From Pseudoalteromonas carrageenovora IAM 12662 (GTDB lineage Bacteria > Pseudomonadota > Gammaproteobacteria > Enterobacterales > Alteromonadaceae): a stretch of DNA of 64,000 nucleotides. Positions 47,813 to 57,187 of the stretch are shown piece after piece. Below the pieces are notes generated by a model. The model had not been told where the DNA came from. It worked only from the letters and a program-made list of their open reading frames with translations, and did not search any database. Position 1 is the stretch's first letter, and each line of letters starts with the position of its first letter. The translations under genes were made by a program, and so were the position numbers. The stretch spans positions 1,741,254 to 1,805,253 of the forward strand of contig NZ_LT965928.1 in NCBI RefSeq assembly GCF_900239935.1, written 5' to 3'.

Positions 47813-48404
47813 TTAGCTTCCAAGGAGTAACATGCAACCAATTTGGATTGACAAGATAGAAGTTGCTAGACGACAGATTACTGAAGCAGTGACTCTGTTT
47901 TTTGAGTTACGTGATTTTGTAGTGATTCATACTGTTATTGCATCTGCTCATCAGGTGTTAATTGATGTGGGCAAAGAGCAAGGAATAGTAAGTGTAGTCA
48001 AGAACCCAAAAGGCATGACGAGAGAGGAATTCAGGAAGCATGTAAGAACTGTCAATGAACCTTATAATTTTTTCAAACATGCAGATAAAGATCCTGAAGG
48101 AAAGATAAATATCGCTCCAATTGAGAGATTTACATCTGATTTCATGCTTGATGCAATACTAATGCTTCAAAATATTTCGGGTGAAATTCCTCTCGAAGCA
48201 AAGGTCTTCTGGAGTTGGTTTGTCAGTACATACCCAGATGAGTTCAGCGATAGTCCTGAAGATGGAGCCCTTAAGCACCTGATGTCTTTAGGGCTAAATG
48301 AGTGGGATTTTCCTACAATCAGGCAGTTTCTAACATTTGGTGAAATCATGCAGGAAGCTAACAAGTAAATCCAGGTGACGCCTAGGGCGCACCTAATTTA
48401 GGCA
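47813..48404 (+). mobile_element. Integron gene cassette 1
   Basis: The left boundary is GTTAGCT (47812-47818, cut after G). The attC R'' box at the right end, AGCTAAC (48356-48362), is its exact reverse complement, as required when the excised circle reconstitutes its own attC. The cassette holds one gene (47832-48368). Confidence 0.75.
47832..48368 (+). CDS. Cassette-borne protein of unknown function
   Basis: A soluble 178-residue protein with no signal peptide. It is mainly helical with a charged middle (GMTREEFRKHVRTVNEPYNF, then FKHADKDPEGK) and two aromatic-rich segments (VFWSWFVSTYPDEF, LNEWDFPTIRQFL). I do not recognise a family and see no catalytic motif. AAGGAG lies eight bases before the ATG. 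Being alone in an integron cassette is its main context. Confidence 0.65.
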   Translation: MQPIWIDKIEVARRQITEAVTLFFELRDFVVIHTVIASAHQVLIDVGKEQGIVSVVKNPKGMTREEFRKHVRTVNEPYNFFKHADKDPEGKINIAPIERFTSDFMLDAILMLQNISGEIPLEAKVFWSWFVSTYPDEFSDSPEDGALKHLMSLGLNEWDFPTIRQFLTFGEIMQEANK

Positions 48405-48410
48405 TTATGT
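48356..48410 (+). other. attC site 1 (short type)
   Basis: This 55-base site has R'' AGCTAAC, then arms AGGTG-A-CGCC (48373-48382) and GGCG-CACCT (near 48386-48394) with one extrahelical A, then R' ATTATGT. The layout, including the unpaired A in GACGCC, is that of short attC sites such as that of aadA7. The first R' base is A instead of the required G, which may reduce or block recombination. Confidence 0.75.
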
Positions 48411-49128
48411 AACTCAATTTTAAGGTGTATCAATGAATGTAATTGTACCTGCAAGTGAAAGAGTATTTAGGCTGTATCATTCACATTGCATTTCCCCTGA
48501 TTTAGATACTTTATTCAATTTATTAAATGCAATTCATAGCCTTAATGACAAGTTAACAAAAGCTAAACTGTTTAATTTCTTTGATATGGATGAATTTATT
48601 GCACTGAAAGCACTGCGCAATGTATTTCATCATCAAGAGGAGTTGTTAAATGAGTTGAGACTAATTCCAGTACAAGAGTTACCACCTATTACAACTGATT
48701 TATTGTACTTGTGTTTGGTTCCATCAGAATTGGTAGATAAATCCATTGAAACTATCCCCAAAAAATATCGAGTCAGCGAAGAACCTATTATTAGATCTAC
48801 TTTGGGGTGGTATGGTGAAGTTGTTAATATAAATCCATGTGTTTTCAATTTTATGGTAAAGCTTTATGAAGCAATATCTAACACTGAAATTGAATTAACT
48901 GGTGATGAATACTTGGATTTTGATAACTCCTATAAATTTGAAGCTGATAATGGGCATTCGCACTTTATAACTGGTGTTATCAGTTGCCACGCTGGCAGTG
49001 TAAATGTCGTATTAGAAAAGGCGTTTGCCAACGTTACATAACAAGACCTTAAAGTAGAATTCGTATTTGTTGGCTCGGTTTCGTTTCACTTTAGATTTTG
49101 TCAACTCTTACACAGTGCTTAGGGCGAG
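48405..49128 (+). mobile_element. Integron gene cassette 2
   Basis: It begins with TTATGT (48405) and its own R'' box is ACATAAC (49036-49042), the exact reverse complement of G+TTATGT. It holds one gene (48433-49041) and a 99-base attC. Confidence 0.75.
48433..49041 (+). CDS. Cassette-borne protein of unknown function
   Basis: The 202-residue protein has no signal peptide or membrane segment. The first half is helical (ISPDLDTLFNLLNAIHSLND, FFDMDEFIALKALRNVFHHQ), with RNVFHHQEE recalling HEPN-like R-x4-6-H motifs, though this is weak. The second half looks beta-rich. No family is recognised. AAGG lies before the ATG at 48433. Confidence 0.6.
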   Translation: MNVIVPASERVFRLYHSHCISPDLDTLFNLLNAIHSLNDKLTKAKLFNFFDMDEFIALKALRNVFHHQEELLNELRLIPVQELPPITTDLLYLCLVPSELVDKSIETIPKKYRVSEEPIIRSTLGWYGEVVNINPCVFNFMVKLYEAISNTEIELTGDEYLDFDNSYKFEADNGHSHFITGVISCHAGSVNVVLEKAFANVT

Positions 49129-49134
49129 TTATAA
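49036..49134 (+). other. attC site 2 (long type)
   Basis: R'' ACATAAC (49036-49042) overlaps the stop codon of the cassette gene. L''-like CCTTAA follows, and L'-like CTTAGGG precedes R' GTTATAA (49128-49134). The 99-base length falls in the usual attC range, with a long internal region. Confidence 0.65.
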
Positions 49135-49724
49135 CGCAAGTGAAATTTGGAGTTTCGATTGAATAAAAATATAGAAAAAAAGATCTATCAAATTCGAGAG
49201 ATTCTAGCTCAATTTGAAAAGGCTGACTTTCATAGTATGACTAGCTTTTATTTGTCATCAGGCTTTCCTGCTGGCTGCTGTGGAGATGCTACTGATTTAC
49301 TTGGCATATATTTATTGAAGCATCACAGTCTAGAAAGTGACTATGTTTGTGGACATGGGTTAGGGGATAACTCAAACCAGACACATGCATGGCTAGTATG
49401 CCAAGATTACATTATTGATATTACAGCTGACCAGTTTAACGATGATGGCTATGAGCTACCTTCTGTCATCATTGAAAAACAAAGTCCATTTCATGAACTA
49501 TTTTATGAACTTACCAGTCGCCCAATAAGTGTTGAATATCTCAAAGGTACTGGTATTCCAAGTGTATTGGCAAAAGTAATGTCAGTAATACAAGCACGGG
49601 AAAATGAACTATAAAGGAACTTGGTGGCGCGTCTTGCAATGAGCATGATAAAGATGCTCAGCGTCCGCTTCTGGCACTTAGCTGAACTTCGCCAAAGAGC
49701 TACAAGCAAACATTGAGTTATTGG
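49129..49724 (+). mobile_element. Probable integron gene cassette 3, right end unclear
   Basis: It starts at TTATAAC (49129). The expected R'' would be TTATAAC; CTATAAA at 49609-49615, over the stop codon, matches at 5 of 7. A hairpin with arms GAGCAT and ATGCTC (about 49641-49659) lies inside the presumed attC. The R' box could be CTTAGCT (49677) or GTTATTG (49717), so the end given here is only a limit. Confidence 0.5.
49159..49614 (+). CDS. Cassette-borne transglutaminase/papain-fold-like protein
   Basis: The 151-residue protein shows FPAGCCGDATDLLGIYLL with a possible catalytic Cys, THAWLVCQDYIIDITADQFN with His and Asp in the right order, and a short helical end. This Cys...HAW...D pattern is that of transglutaminase-like folds. 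I prefer the TTG at 49159 because GGAG (49149-49152) lies six bases before it; the TTG at 49147 overlaps that site. The substrate is unknown, and a toxin or modifying enzyme are both possible. Confidence 0.6.
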   Translation: MNKNIEKKIYQIREILAQFEKADFHSMTSFYLSSGFPAGCCGDATDLLGIYLLKHHSLESDYVCGHGLGDNSNQTHAWLVCQDYIIDITADQFNDDGYELPSVIIEKQSPFHELFYELTSRPISVEYLKGTGIPSVLAKVMSVIQARENEL

Positions 49725-49733
49725 TTTTAATAA

Positions 49734-51140
49734 TTAGCTTTTAACTAAATTTAAATAAACTTTAAAGCTGGTAGTTTGATTATTTGAACTGACCTCTATA
49801 TCTCCACCGTTTGCTTGCGCTAGAGCTTTAACTATTGCAAGCCCTAAACCTGCTCCGTCACTGTGTCGTTGCCGCGACTTATCAGGTCGATAAAAGCGGT
49901 CAAATAAATAAGGTAAATGCTCAGAAGGTATTCTCTCCCCTGTATTAATCACTGAAATGCATATTTTTTCAGCGGTGGTCATTTCACTGTTTACAGTGAT
50001 TGATGAGCCTTTTGGGGCATACCTTATTGCATTGGATAGGAGGTTTGATAATAATTGGCGAAAGTGTAATTTGTCACAATAAAAACAAAGGTTTTGACCT
50101 TTTTTCTTAAATGTAATCAATGAGTCTTCAGCCAAAGCATCAAAGTACTCAAATAATGCTTCAATTTCATCATGGCTTTTTAGAGTATTTTGAACGGGTT
50201 TAACCAGTCCATTCTGAGTTTTTGCAAGCCAAAGCATATCACTAACCATCTTAGTTAGTCGTTCCAGCTCTTCTAGATTAGAAAACAATAATTCTTGATA
50301 CTCTAACAACTGTCTTTTTTTAGATAAACCAACCTGTGTTTGAGTGATTATATTTGTTAGTGGAGTACGTAACTCATGCGCAATATCACTAGAGAAATTT
50401 GATAAACGAATAAATTCACTTTGGAGCCTGTCGAGCATCGAGTTAAACGACTGCACCATATTAACAAGCTCAATAGGCACTTTATTTTCATCAAGCCTTA
50501 CATCCATCTTATTAGTTTGGATGTCATGCATTTTCTGACTCAAACCTCGTAAAGGGTTCAATCCTTGATGTATAGCAAACCAAGCCACCAATAAAATGAG
50601 TACCGCAGAGCCAAACATAATAGCCCAAAGACTTTGTTGAAATTGATTGAGAAAGTGTAAATGAAAGCTCATGTCTATCGCTGTAGTAATTTTGTATTGC
50701 TGTTGCCCAGTACTTAAATTACTCACCAGAGCTCGGTAGGTGTGGGTATCATTTTGCCATGAGGTAATGTTGTTACGGTTAAAGCCAGCTGAAGCATTAG
50801 CACTCATTACAAAATCACTAAAATCTCGTTCAGAACTTTGAAAAATGAGCTCTCCTTTTGCGGTATTTACCTGATAGTAAACACCGTGATGACCCGCTAC
50901 AGCGTTAGATAATTCATTTTTAAGTTTCAGGTTTGATTTATACTGTTGTCTTAAAACTAATTCAATAGATTGATTAATAACATGCAGTTCACTACTATCT
51001 TGCTGGAAAAAATGATGTTTTATCGAACTATTTATTAAGGTGGCAACTAAAGTTAAGCACGCAATAACGGTTACAGCGACAAACAACACAACACGCATCG
51101 TAAGTGATAAAGGCCGTGACTTAATAGCCATCAGTTTCAA
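49734..51140 (-). CDS. copS: Copper-responsive sensor histidine kinase
   Basis: The 468-residue kinase has two membrane helices (about residues 15-35 and 165-185) enclosing a periplasmic sensor, a HAMP segment ([20 protein letters not shown]), an H-box [15 protein letters not shown]-box [12 protein letters not shown] and G-box [18 protein letters not shown]. It is of the CusS/CopS heavy-metal type. Its start overlaps the regulator gene stop by 20 bases, and copA lies divergently beyond, so it should sense periplasmic copper. Confidence 0.88.
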   Translation of the reverse strand: MKLMAIKSRPLSLTMRVVLFVAVTVIACLTLVATLINSSIKHHFFQQDSSELHVINQSIELVLRQQYKSNLKLKNELSNAVAGHHGVYYQVNTAKGELIFQSSERDFSDFVMSANASAGFNRNNITSWQNDTHTYRALVSNLSTGQQQYKITTAIDMSFHLHFLNQFQQSLWAIMFGSAVLILLVAWFAIHQGLNPLRGLSQKMHDIQTNKMDVRLDENKVPIELVNMVQSFNSMLDRLQSEFIRLSNFSSDIAHELRTPLTNIITQTQVGLSKKRQLLEYQELLFSNLEELERLTKMVSDMLWLAKTQNGLVKPVQNTLKSHDEIEALFEYFDALAEDSLITFKKKGQNLCFYCDKLHFRQLLSNLLSNAIRYAPKGSSITVNSEMTTAEKICISVINTGERIPSEHLPYLFDRFYRPDKSRQRHSDGAGLGLAIVKALAQANGGDIEVSSNNQTTSFKVYLNLVKS

Positions 51141-51807
51141 CCTCTAATTTATAGCCCATACCACGAACCGTATGAATTAATTTAACAGTAAAGTCATCAT
51201 CAACTTTTGCTCTTAGCCTACGAATGGCAACATCAATCACATTGGTGTCGCTATCAAAATTCATATCCCATACTTGAGAAGCAATTAACGAACGTGGCAG
51301 TACTTCACCTTCGCGCCGTAACAATAGTTCAAGTAAGCTAAACTCTTTATTACTCAATAAAATACGCTTGCCTGCACGTTGTATTTTTCGCTTTGGAATA
51401 TCCATTTCTAAATCAGCAACTATCAGTATATCGTCAACTGTTTGTACTACACCACGGCGAATAAGAGTGCGTACTCTTGCTAAAACTTCAGCAAAAGCAA
51501 AAGGCTTTATTAAATAGTCATCAGCACCAAGTTCGAGCCCCTTTACTCTATCGTCTATACTATCGCGAGCAGATAAAAATAGTACTGGGGTTTTGTTATC
51601 TGCTTCACGTAGCGACTGTAAAATTTTCCAACCGGATACGTCAGGTAACATGACATCAAGTATTATTACATCAAATAAGTCGGTCATTGCTAGGTGATGA
51701 CCGTCAAGTCCATTGCGCGCCAAAGAAACCTGAAAACCAGCTTCACTTAGCCCCTGTTTTAAATAATCTCCTGTCTTTGATTCATCTTCAACAACTAATA
51801 AGCGCAT
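51121..51807 (-). CDS. copR: Copper-responsive response regulator (OmpR family)
   Basis: The 228-residue protein has a receiver with phosphoacceptor Asp in [13 protein letters not shown] and Lys in [10 protein letters not shown], and a winged-helix output with [18 protein letters not shown]. It matches CopR/CusR/IrlR regulators. It is divergent from copA across a 166-bp spacer that contains a perfect CopR-box dyad. Confidence 0.9.
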   Translation of the reverse strand: MRLLVVEDESKTGDYLKQGLSEAGFQVSLARNGLDGHHLAMTDLFDVIILDVMLPDVSGWKILQSLREADNKTPVLFLSARDSIDDRVKGLELGADDYLIKPFAFAEVLARVRTLIRRGVVQTVDDILIVADLEMDIPKRKIQRAGKRILLSNKEFSLLELLLRREGEVLPRSLIASQVWDMNFDSDTNVIDVAIRRLRAKVDDDFTVKLIHTVRGMGYKLEVETDGY

Positions 51808-51875
51808 ACAATTCCTTCATTAAAGTCCTAACAACTACCTCTGCAAATATTATGCAGTATCTGTCACTACAGCAA

Positions 51876-51915
51876 CATGACACCAACATTACAACTTTGT
51901 AATGTTCGCGTCATG
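51876..51915. promoter_or_regulatory. Extended CopR-box dyad between copR and copA
   Basis: The core is AACATTACA (51885-51893), ACTT, TGTAATGTT (51898-51906), whose CATTACA-N4-TGTAATG is the known CopR/CusR box form. It is nested in an outer pair CATGAC (51876-51881) and GTCATG (51910-51915), each three bases away, giving a 40-bp symmetric site between the divergent genes. Confidence 0.85.
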
Positions 51916-51973
51916 TTTAAGACAGGTCTATTTTCTATACTCAATACATATTCTGGTATGAAGGAGTAAGGAA

Positions 51974-53797
51974 ATGGGGTTTAAAAAGTCATCACAACAG
52001 GTTAGCACACCACGAAGACGATTTGTTCAAGGCTTAATTGCAGGAGGTGTACTTGCTGCTTTTCCGAGTGTATTACATGCTGCATCATCTTTAGTAACAG
52101 GAACAATAACAGGCACTGTGCCCGAACTTAGCGGCAAAGTAATTGATCTGGTTATAGATGAATCGCCGGTTAACTTTACTGGCGTAGTACGTATGGCGAC
52201 AACTATCAATGGCTCTATACCCGCCCCTACCTTGCGCCTCAAAGAAGGCGATGACGTTACTATTAGAGTAACAAATAAGTTATCAGTACCGAGTTCAATT
52301 CATTGGCATGGCATTATTTTACCGTACCAAATGGATGGCGTACCTGGTATCAGTTTTAAAGGCATTATGCCTGGCGAAACCTTTGTTTATAAATTTAAAT
52401 TACAACAAAGCGGTACATATTGGTATCACTCACATAGTGGCTTTCAAGAAATGACTGGCATGTACGGTGCATTAATTATTGAACCGCGAGAAAAAGATAT
52501 TATTAGTGCAGATAACGAGCATGTTATTCAATTATCTGATTGGACTGATGATGACCCAATGGCGCTGTTCCGCAAATTAAAAATACAGAGTGATGTATTT
52601 AACTTCAATCAGCCCACTGTTCCAGAATTTTTTGATGACGTTTCAAATAGCGGTGTTTCGAATGCTTTGCAACGCCGCAAAATGTGGAATCAAATGAGAA
52701 TGAATCCTACAGATTTAGCTGACTTATCTGCATCAGCAATGACCTTTTTAATGAACGGTAGTACGCCAATGTCAAATTGGCGAGGAATGTTTAAAGTTGG
52801 AGAAAAAGTAAGACTTAGGTTTATTAATGGCTCAAGCAATACTTTTTTTGACGTTCGTATTCCAGAACTAAAACTAACAGTTGTACAAGCTGATGGGCAA
52901 AACGTTGAACCAGTGACAGTTGATGAATTTAGATTCGGCCCTGGTGAGACCTACGACGTAATTGTTGAGCCTAAAAATGATGCCTATACGATTTTTGCTC
53001 AAAGTATGGATCGCTCTGGTTACGCAAAAGGAACTTTATCAAGCTCGCCTAATATTGATGCGCCAGTACCTGCACTTGACCCTGTTGAATGGTTAACGAT
53101 GACCGATATGATGGGCAATATGACCCACGGCGGTGAGCATTCTGCAATGGCAGGTATGGCTGGCATGTCAGGTATGAACTCTAAAGAAATGGATCATAGC
53201 GCTATGGAGCACGGTGCAATGGCGATGGATCATAGCAAACATGGTATGTCTGAAAACCCATTGGCAGTTGCCAGCCCTAAAGTGCGTCATGCCAAAACGG
53301 AGTATGGAGCTTCAGTTGATATGCGCGTTGATATGCCTAGAACAAATCTTGATGATCCTGGTATTGGTTTACGTAAAAATGGTCGCCGTGTTTTAACACT
53401 TGCAGATTTACACTCACTTGAAGGGGTCACTAACCAGCAAGAGCCAGAAGCTGAAATTGAGTTGCATTTAACCGGAAATATGGAACGTTATAGCTGGTCA
53501 TTTGATGGCTTAGAATTTGGTAAAAGCACGCCAGTGCATATGAAGCATAACCAACGTTTAAGAGTTATTTTACAAAACGATACCATGATGACGCACCCTA
53601 TGCATCTGCATGGTATGTGGAGTGATTTAGAAAACGAGCAAGGTGATGTGCAAGTGCGACGTCATACAATACCTGTTCAACCCGCACAAAGAATCAGCTT
53701 TTTAACCACCCCTCACGATGTAGGGCGCTGGGCTTGGCATTGCCATTTATTATTCCATATGGATGCCGGCATGTTTAGAGAGGTAGTCGTATCATGA
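51974..53797 (+). CDS. copA: Copper resistance multicopper oxidase CopA
   Basis: The 607-residue protein carries a twin-arginine signal (RRRFVQGLIAGG) and three cupredoxin domains. Copper sites are visible in SIHWHGIILPYQMDG, YWYHSHSGFQEMTGMYGA, HPMHLHGMW and HCHLLFHMDAGM. A Met/His-rich segment at about residues 377-430 (repeats of MAGM, MDHS) probably binds extra copper. It oxidises Cu(I) in the periplasm. AAGGAG-type sequence precedes the ATG. It leads the copABCD unit and its stop overlaps copB. Confidence 0.95.
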   Translation: MGFKKSSQQVSTPRRRFVQGLIAGGVLAAFPSVLHAASSLVTGTITGTVPELSGKVIDLVIDESPVNFTGVVRMATTINGSIPAPTLRLKEGDDVTIRVTNKLSVPSSIHWHGIILPYQMDGVPGISFKGIMPGETFVYKFKLQQSGTYWYHSHSGFQEMTGMYGALIIEPREKDIISADNEHVIQLSDWTDDDPMALFRKLKIQSDVFNFNQPTVPEFFDDVSNSGVSNALQRRKMWNQMRMNPTDLADLSASAMTFLMNGSTPMSNWRGMFKVGEKVRLRFINGSSNTFFDVRIPELKLTVVQADGQNVEPVTVDEFRFGPGETYDVIVEPKNDAYTIFAQSMDRSGYAKGTLSSSPNIDAPVPALDPVEWLTMTDMMGNMTHGGEHSAMAGMAGMSGMNSKEMDHSAMEHGAMAMDHSKHGMSENPLAVASPKVRHAKTEYGASVDMRVDMPRTNLDDPGIGLRKNGRRVLTLADLHSLEGVTNQQEPEAEIELHLTGNMERYSWSFDGLEFGKSTPVHMKHNQRLRVILQNDTMMTHPMHLHGMWSDLENEQGDVQVRRHTIPVQPAQRISFLTTPHDVGRWAWHCHLLFHMDAGMFREVVVS

Positions 53798-54657
53798 AAC
53801 AATTAAAACTATCTAAATCATTTAGTTTATTAATGTTAACTGGGGCTTCATTAATTAGTTTCCCTTTATTAGCGCAAAGTGAAATGGCACAAATGAATAG
53901 CGCTAAGATGCAACCACAAGGAGGAAGTGCACCTAAAGATGCAAGAGACCCCCATGCTTACTCTGCGGGAACAACTTTAACAGAAGGCCCATATGCGCTT
54001 GAGGGCAATGAGCGATTAACACTCGCTGATGAGCATCCATTTTACGCATTACTAGGCGATCGTCTTGAATATAACGAGCAAGCAAACGCAGGTGTATTTG
54101 ACTTACAAGCATGGTACGGCACTACCTTTGATCGATTGGTAATTAAAACCGAGGGTGATTTCAGCGAAGGAAGTATTGAAGAAAACCAAACCGATATTTT
54201 ATGGGGTCACGCCGTATCAGCATATTGGGATACTCAAGCAGGTGTTCGTCTTGATTACAATAAAGAAGGTGAAAATCGGCAATGGTTGGCTTTTGGCTTA
54301 CAAGGTTTAGCCCCTTATTGGTTTGAACTTGATATGACAGCATACGTAGGTGAGCGAGGCAATACCGCATTTACGTTAGAGGCAGAGTACGAACTACTAC
54401 TCACGCAAAAGCTAATTATACAACCGCGAGCCGAAATTACACTTTATGGCAAAAACGATAAACAAAACGAGCTTGGAAGTGGCCTATCAAGCAGCGCGAT
54501 TGGCTTTAGGGTTCGTTATGAATTTACACGCCAGTTTGCGCCCTATATTGGCGTTGAATGGGGCAATAAATTTGGCAATACCGCCGACTATGCCACATCA
54601 AGTGGACAAAGTAGCAACAACACCGCATTTGTTGCGGGTATTAAATTTTGGTTTTAA
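53794..54657 (+). CDS. copB: Copper resistance outer-membrane protein CopB
   Basis: This 287-residue protein has a signal peptide, a short Met-rich N-terminus (SEMAQMNSAKMQPQGG) and the CopB/PcoB barrel with ADEHPFYALLGDRLEYNEQA, then DLQAWYGTTFDRL and a closing VAGIKFWF. It binds or exports copper at the outer membrane. It overlaps copA by four bases. Confidence 0.93.
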   Translation: MKQLKLSKSFSLLMLTGASLISFPLLAQSEMAQMNSAKMQPQGGSAPKDARDPHAYSAGTTLTEGPYALEGNERLTLADEHPFYALLGDRLEYNEQANAGVFDLQAWYGTTFDRLVIKTEGDFSEGSIEENQTDILWGHAVSAYWDTQAGVRLDYNKEGENRQWLAFGLQGLAPYWFELDMTAYVGERGNTAFTLEAEYELLLTQKLIIQPRAEITLYGKNDKQNELGSGLSSSAIGFRVRYEFTRQFAPYIGVEWGNKFGNTADYATSSGQSSNNTAFVAGIKFWF

Positions 54658-54679
54658 TCATTTTAAATAAGAGGTAATT

Positions 54680-55087
54680 ATGAAGTTTTTTAACTCTGCA
54701 GTAGCCATTTTAGGTTTAGTGCTTACATTTTCCGCATCAGCGCATATATCACTCAAGCAATCAATACCTGCACAAGAAGCCATGTTAATGCAAGGACCAG
54801 AGGAACTTTCGTTAATTTTTAGTGGTGAAGTAAGGCTAGCAAAAGTCATCATCAAAGATGAAAAAAATAAAACAATAAACTTTGATTTCAAACCCAGCGC
54901 CACCCCAAGCACAGACTTTAATTGGTCATTACCGAGCCTAGCCCAAGGCACTTACACGGTTAAATGGACAGCACTGGGTGGTGATGGACATAAAATGACT
55001 GGCACGTTTAGATTTATGGTACATAAAAATGAATCGCATAAGATGATGCAAGAACAATCTAATACCCACAGCAAACATAATCATTAA
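54680..55087 (+). CDS. copC: Periplasmic copper-binding protein CopC
   Basis: A 135-residue CopC-type protein: signal peptide ending SASAHIS, where the mature N-terminal His is the copper ligand, then LKQSIPAQEAML, LSLIFSGEVRLAKV and WTALGGDGHKMTGTFRFMV as in the family. The C-terminus has an added His/Met-rich tail (HKMMQEQSNTHSKHNH). It lies between copB and copD. Confidence 0.92.
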   Translation: MKFFNSAVAILGLVLTFSASAHISLKQSIPAQEAMLMQGPEELSLIFSGEVRLAKVIIKDEKNKTINFDFKPSATPSTDFNWSLPSLAQGTYTVKWTALGGDGHKMTGTFRFMVHKNESHKMMQEQSNTHSKHNH

Positions 55088-55098
55088 GTAGCAACATC

Positions 55099-56007
55099 AT
55101 GCAATTAAGTGAATGGTCAGTGCTCTTACTATTATTAAAACTAGCAAGCTATATAGCAATTGTAGGGCTTGCGGGCACTTTATTAATGCGCTTTATGTGT
55201 GGCAACAGCAATGTTGCAGGGCATCACTTAATTAGCTTTCATCAGTTCTTAAAACGTTGGCAAATTACGTGTGTAGTTACAGGTAGTATTGCTGCACTTT
55301 TACAAGTACCTATAGAAGCTGGAGCAATGGCTGAATTAGGCTTTATGGGAATGTTTGACCCCTTTATGCTTGAAATTGTTTGGCAATCAGTCATAGGTGA
55401 CCAAGCAAGGTTTAGAATACCAGCGCTTATTATTGCTCTAATTAGCGCATGTATGTGGAATGTGGAATCAGATGATAACGTAGCAGGTTATAAAAACGAT
55501 GCCGTTATACTAATCATGCTTGGGTTTATCGCTTATAGCTTCACTTTTACTGGGCACAGTGCAAACGAAAATGGGTTAGTGAAAAGTATTTTAACCTTTC
55601 ACCTTATTGCCATTGCGAGCTGGTTAGGGTCATTGTGGCCGCTTTACAAAAGCTGCACTTTACTACCTACCAGTGAAGTAAAGCGGTTAATGCATTACTT
55701 TGGTCAACTCGCTATTGTTATTGTATTTGTACTACTTATTTCGGGCTTAACTCTGCTCCTGCAGTACCTAGAGTCATTTTCTGCATTGTTTACATCAGAT
55801 TATGGGCAACTAATTTTATTAAAGCTGTTACTCGTCAGCGCGATGCTGCTCCTAGGTGCATGGCATAAGCTTTTTTTAGTCCCGCAAATCACTCAACAAC
55901 ACCATATAAGTATATTAAAACGCTCGATTACTGTTGAAATAGTAATTGCCCTGTTTGTACTTATTACAACAAGTGTATTTACCACACTTGTTGGTCCGCC
56001 TATTTAA
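55099..56007 (+). CDS. copD: Copper resistance inner-membrane protein CopD
   Basis: This 302-residue protein has eight hydrophobic helices and the CopD-domain ending LILLKLLLVSAMLLLGAWHK. FTGHSANENGLVKSILTFH in the middle is typical, with His residues in the membrane. It is thought to move copper into the cytoplasm together with CopC. It follows copC by eleven bases. Confidence 0.9.
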   Translation: MQLSEWSVLLLLLKLASYIAIVGLAGTLLMRFMCGNSNVAGHHLISFHQFLKRWQITCVVTGSIAALLQVPIEAGAMAELGFMGMFDPFMLEIVWQSVIGDQARFRIPALIIALISACMWNVESDDNVAGYKNDAVILIMLGFIAYSFTFTGHSANENGLVKSILTFHLIAIASWLGSLWPLYKSCTLLPTSEVKRLMHYFGQLAIVIVFVLLISGLTLLLQYLESFSALFTSDYGQLILLKLLLVSAMLLLGAWHKLFLVPQITQQHHISILKRSITVEIVIALFVLITTSVFTTLVGPPI

Positions 56008-56029
56008 CGATTAATAAAAAGGGAAACGT

Positions 56030-56518
56030 ATGTTAATTAAATCCTTTAATTTAAAAATTTTATTGCTACTAATTTTTAGCACTGTTAGTTCTTTTACTGT
56101 TAGTGCACATGACGATGAAAAATATTCAAAAAAAGGCAAGGCCTTTGTCAATGTTGATAGCGAGGCTGCAAAAACAGTCAGCCTATTTCATGCATCTCTA
56201 AAACAAGGTAATCGCGAAGCTGCACGTAAATTACTGGCCGACGATGTCATCATTTTTGAAGGCGGAAGTGTTGAGCGTTCTGCAGATGAATACGCGAAAC
56301 ATCATATGATAGCGGATATGAAATTCTTAAGTGCTGTTAATAGTGAACTACTAGAGCATCAAGTTTACACAAATGGAGACATAGCTTACTCAATTTCAAG
56401 AAGTAAAACTCAAGGAAAGTACAAAGGAAAAGATATTAAGTCTATGGGAATGGAATCAATCACATTAAAAAACACCGATACAGGTTGGAAAATCACTCAT
56501 ATTCATTGGTCAAATTAA
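56030..56518 (+). CDS. Secreted NTF2/SnoaL-like protein of the copper operon
   Basis: The 162-residue protein has a signal peptide ending TVSAHDD and a single NTF2-like (DUF4440) fold: TVSLFHASLKQGNREAARKL, FEGGSVERSADEYAKHHM and a closing GWKITHIHWSN. Such proteins are common next to copper oxidase genes in marine bacteria, role unknown. It is 22 bp after copD and ten before the next gene, so part of the operon. Confidence 0.75.
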   Translation: MLIKSFNLKILLLLIFSTVSSFTVSAHDDEKYSKKGKAFVNVDSEAAKTVSLFHASLKQGNREAARKLLADDVIIFEGGSVERSADEYAKHHMIADMKFLSAVNSELLEHQVYTNGDIAYSISRSKTQGKYKGKDIKSMGMESITLKNTDTGWKITHIHWSN

Positions 56519-56528
56519 GGAGTTAAGA

Positions 56529-57047
56529 ATGCGAGTAATCTACATTACCTCAGCGTTATTTTTATCATTAACTATGTCATTTTCGGCGATAAGTATCGAA
56601 AAACAACATAAAGCATTAATAACTTATGAGAATTCAGAAAAACCTAAAATTGAGCTTACCGTTTATAAAAGTAAAAATTGTGGATGTTGTAATAAGTGGA
56701 TTGCTCATTTGAGCGAAAACAATATTCAAACAAAAGCAATTAACGTCAATGACATGGGGACGATTAAATCTCAGTATCAAATAAAATCAAATATGCGGTC
56801 ATGCCATACAGCCGTTTCAGCCGATGGATTTGTATTTGAAGGTCATGTTCCCGCCAAACATATAAAACAGTTTTTAGCTGAACAACATCCTGAAAAGACG
56901 ATAGGGCTCTCTGTTCCCGCTATGCCTGCTGGTACGCCAGGTATGGAAATGGGCGATCGCTTTTATAAATATAATATTGAAATGCTTACGCACGATTTAC
57001 AGCAAAATACTTATAAGCATATTAGCAAATACGCTGAGCAGTTTTAA
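56529..57047 (+). CDS. DUF411 metal-binding protein
   Basis: The 172-residue protein has a signal peptide and the DUF411 domain with the CGCCNKWIAHL motif, a thioredoxin-like Cys cluster, plus SNMRSCHTAVSADGFVFEGH followed by VPAKHI. DUF411 proteins are periplasmic copper-binding proteins commonly in copper resistance clusters. A Met-rich PAMPAGTPGMEMGD lies near the end. Confidence 0.85.
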   Translation: MRVIYITSALFLSLTMSFSAISIEKQHKALITYENSEKPKIELTVYKSKNCGCCNKWIAHLSENNIQTKAINVNDMGTIKSQYQIKSNMRSCHTAVSADGFVFEGHVPAKHIKQFLAEQHPEKTIGLSVPAMPAGTPGMEMGDRFYKYNIEMLTHDLQQNTYKHISKYAEQF

Positions 57048-57187
57048 CACTTATGGCACAACTCTTGATGTAATATTAAACATTGATTCAATGATTAAAT
57101 ATATAGTGGGTTTACGCCTAATAACCTGTAAGAATTACCCATTGGTATAAATGATATACAAAGTAAATGATAGAAAGGAGCCATCTA

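Noticed and set aside
49609..49724. A fully defined third attC
   Set aside because: The R'' box matches only 5 of 7 and two R' candidates exist, so its limits are left open and no separate site is called.
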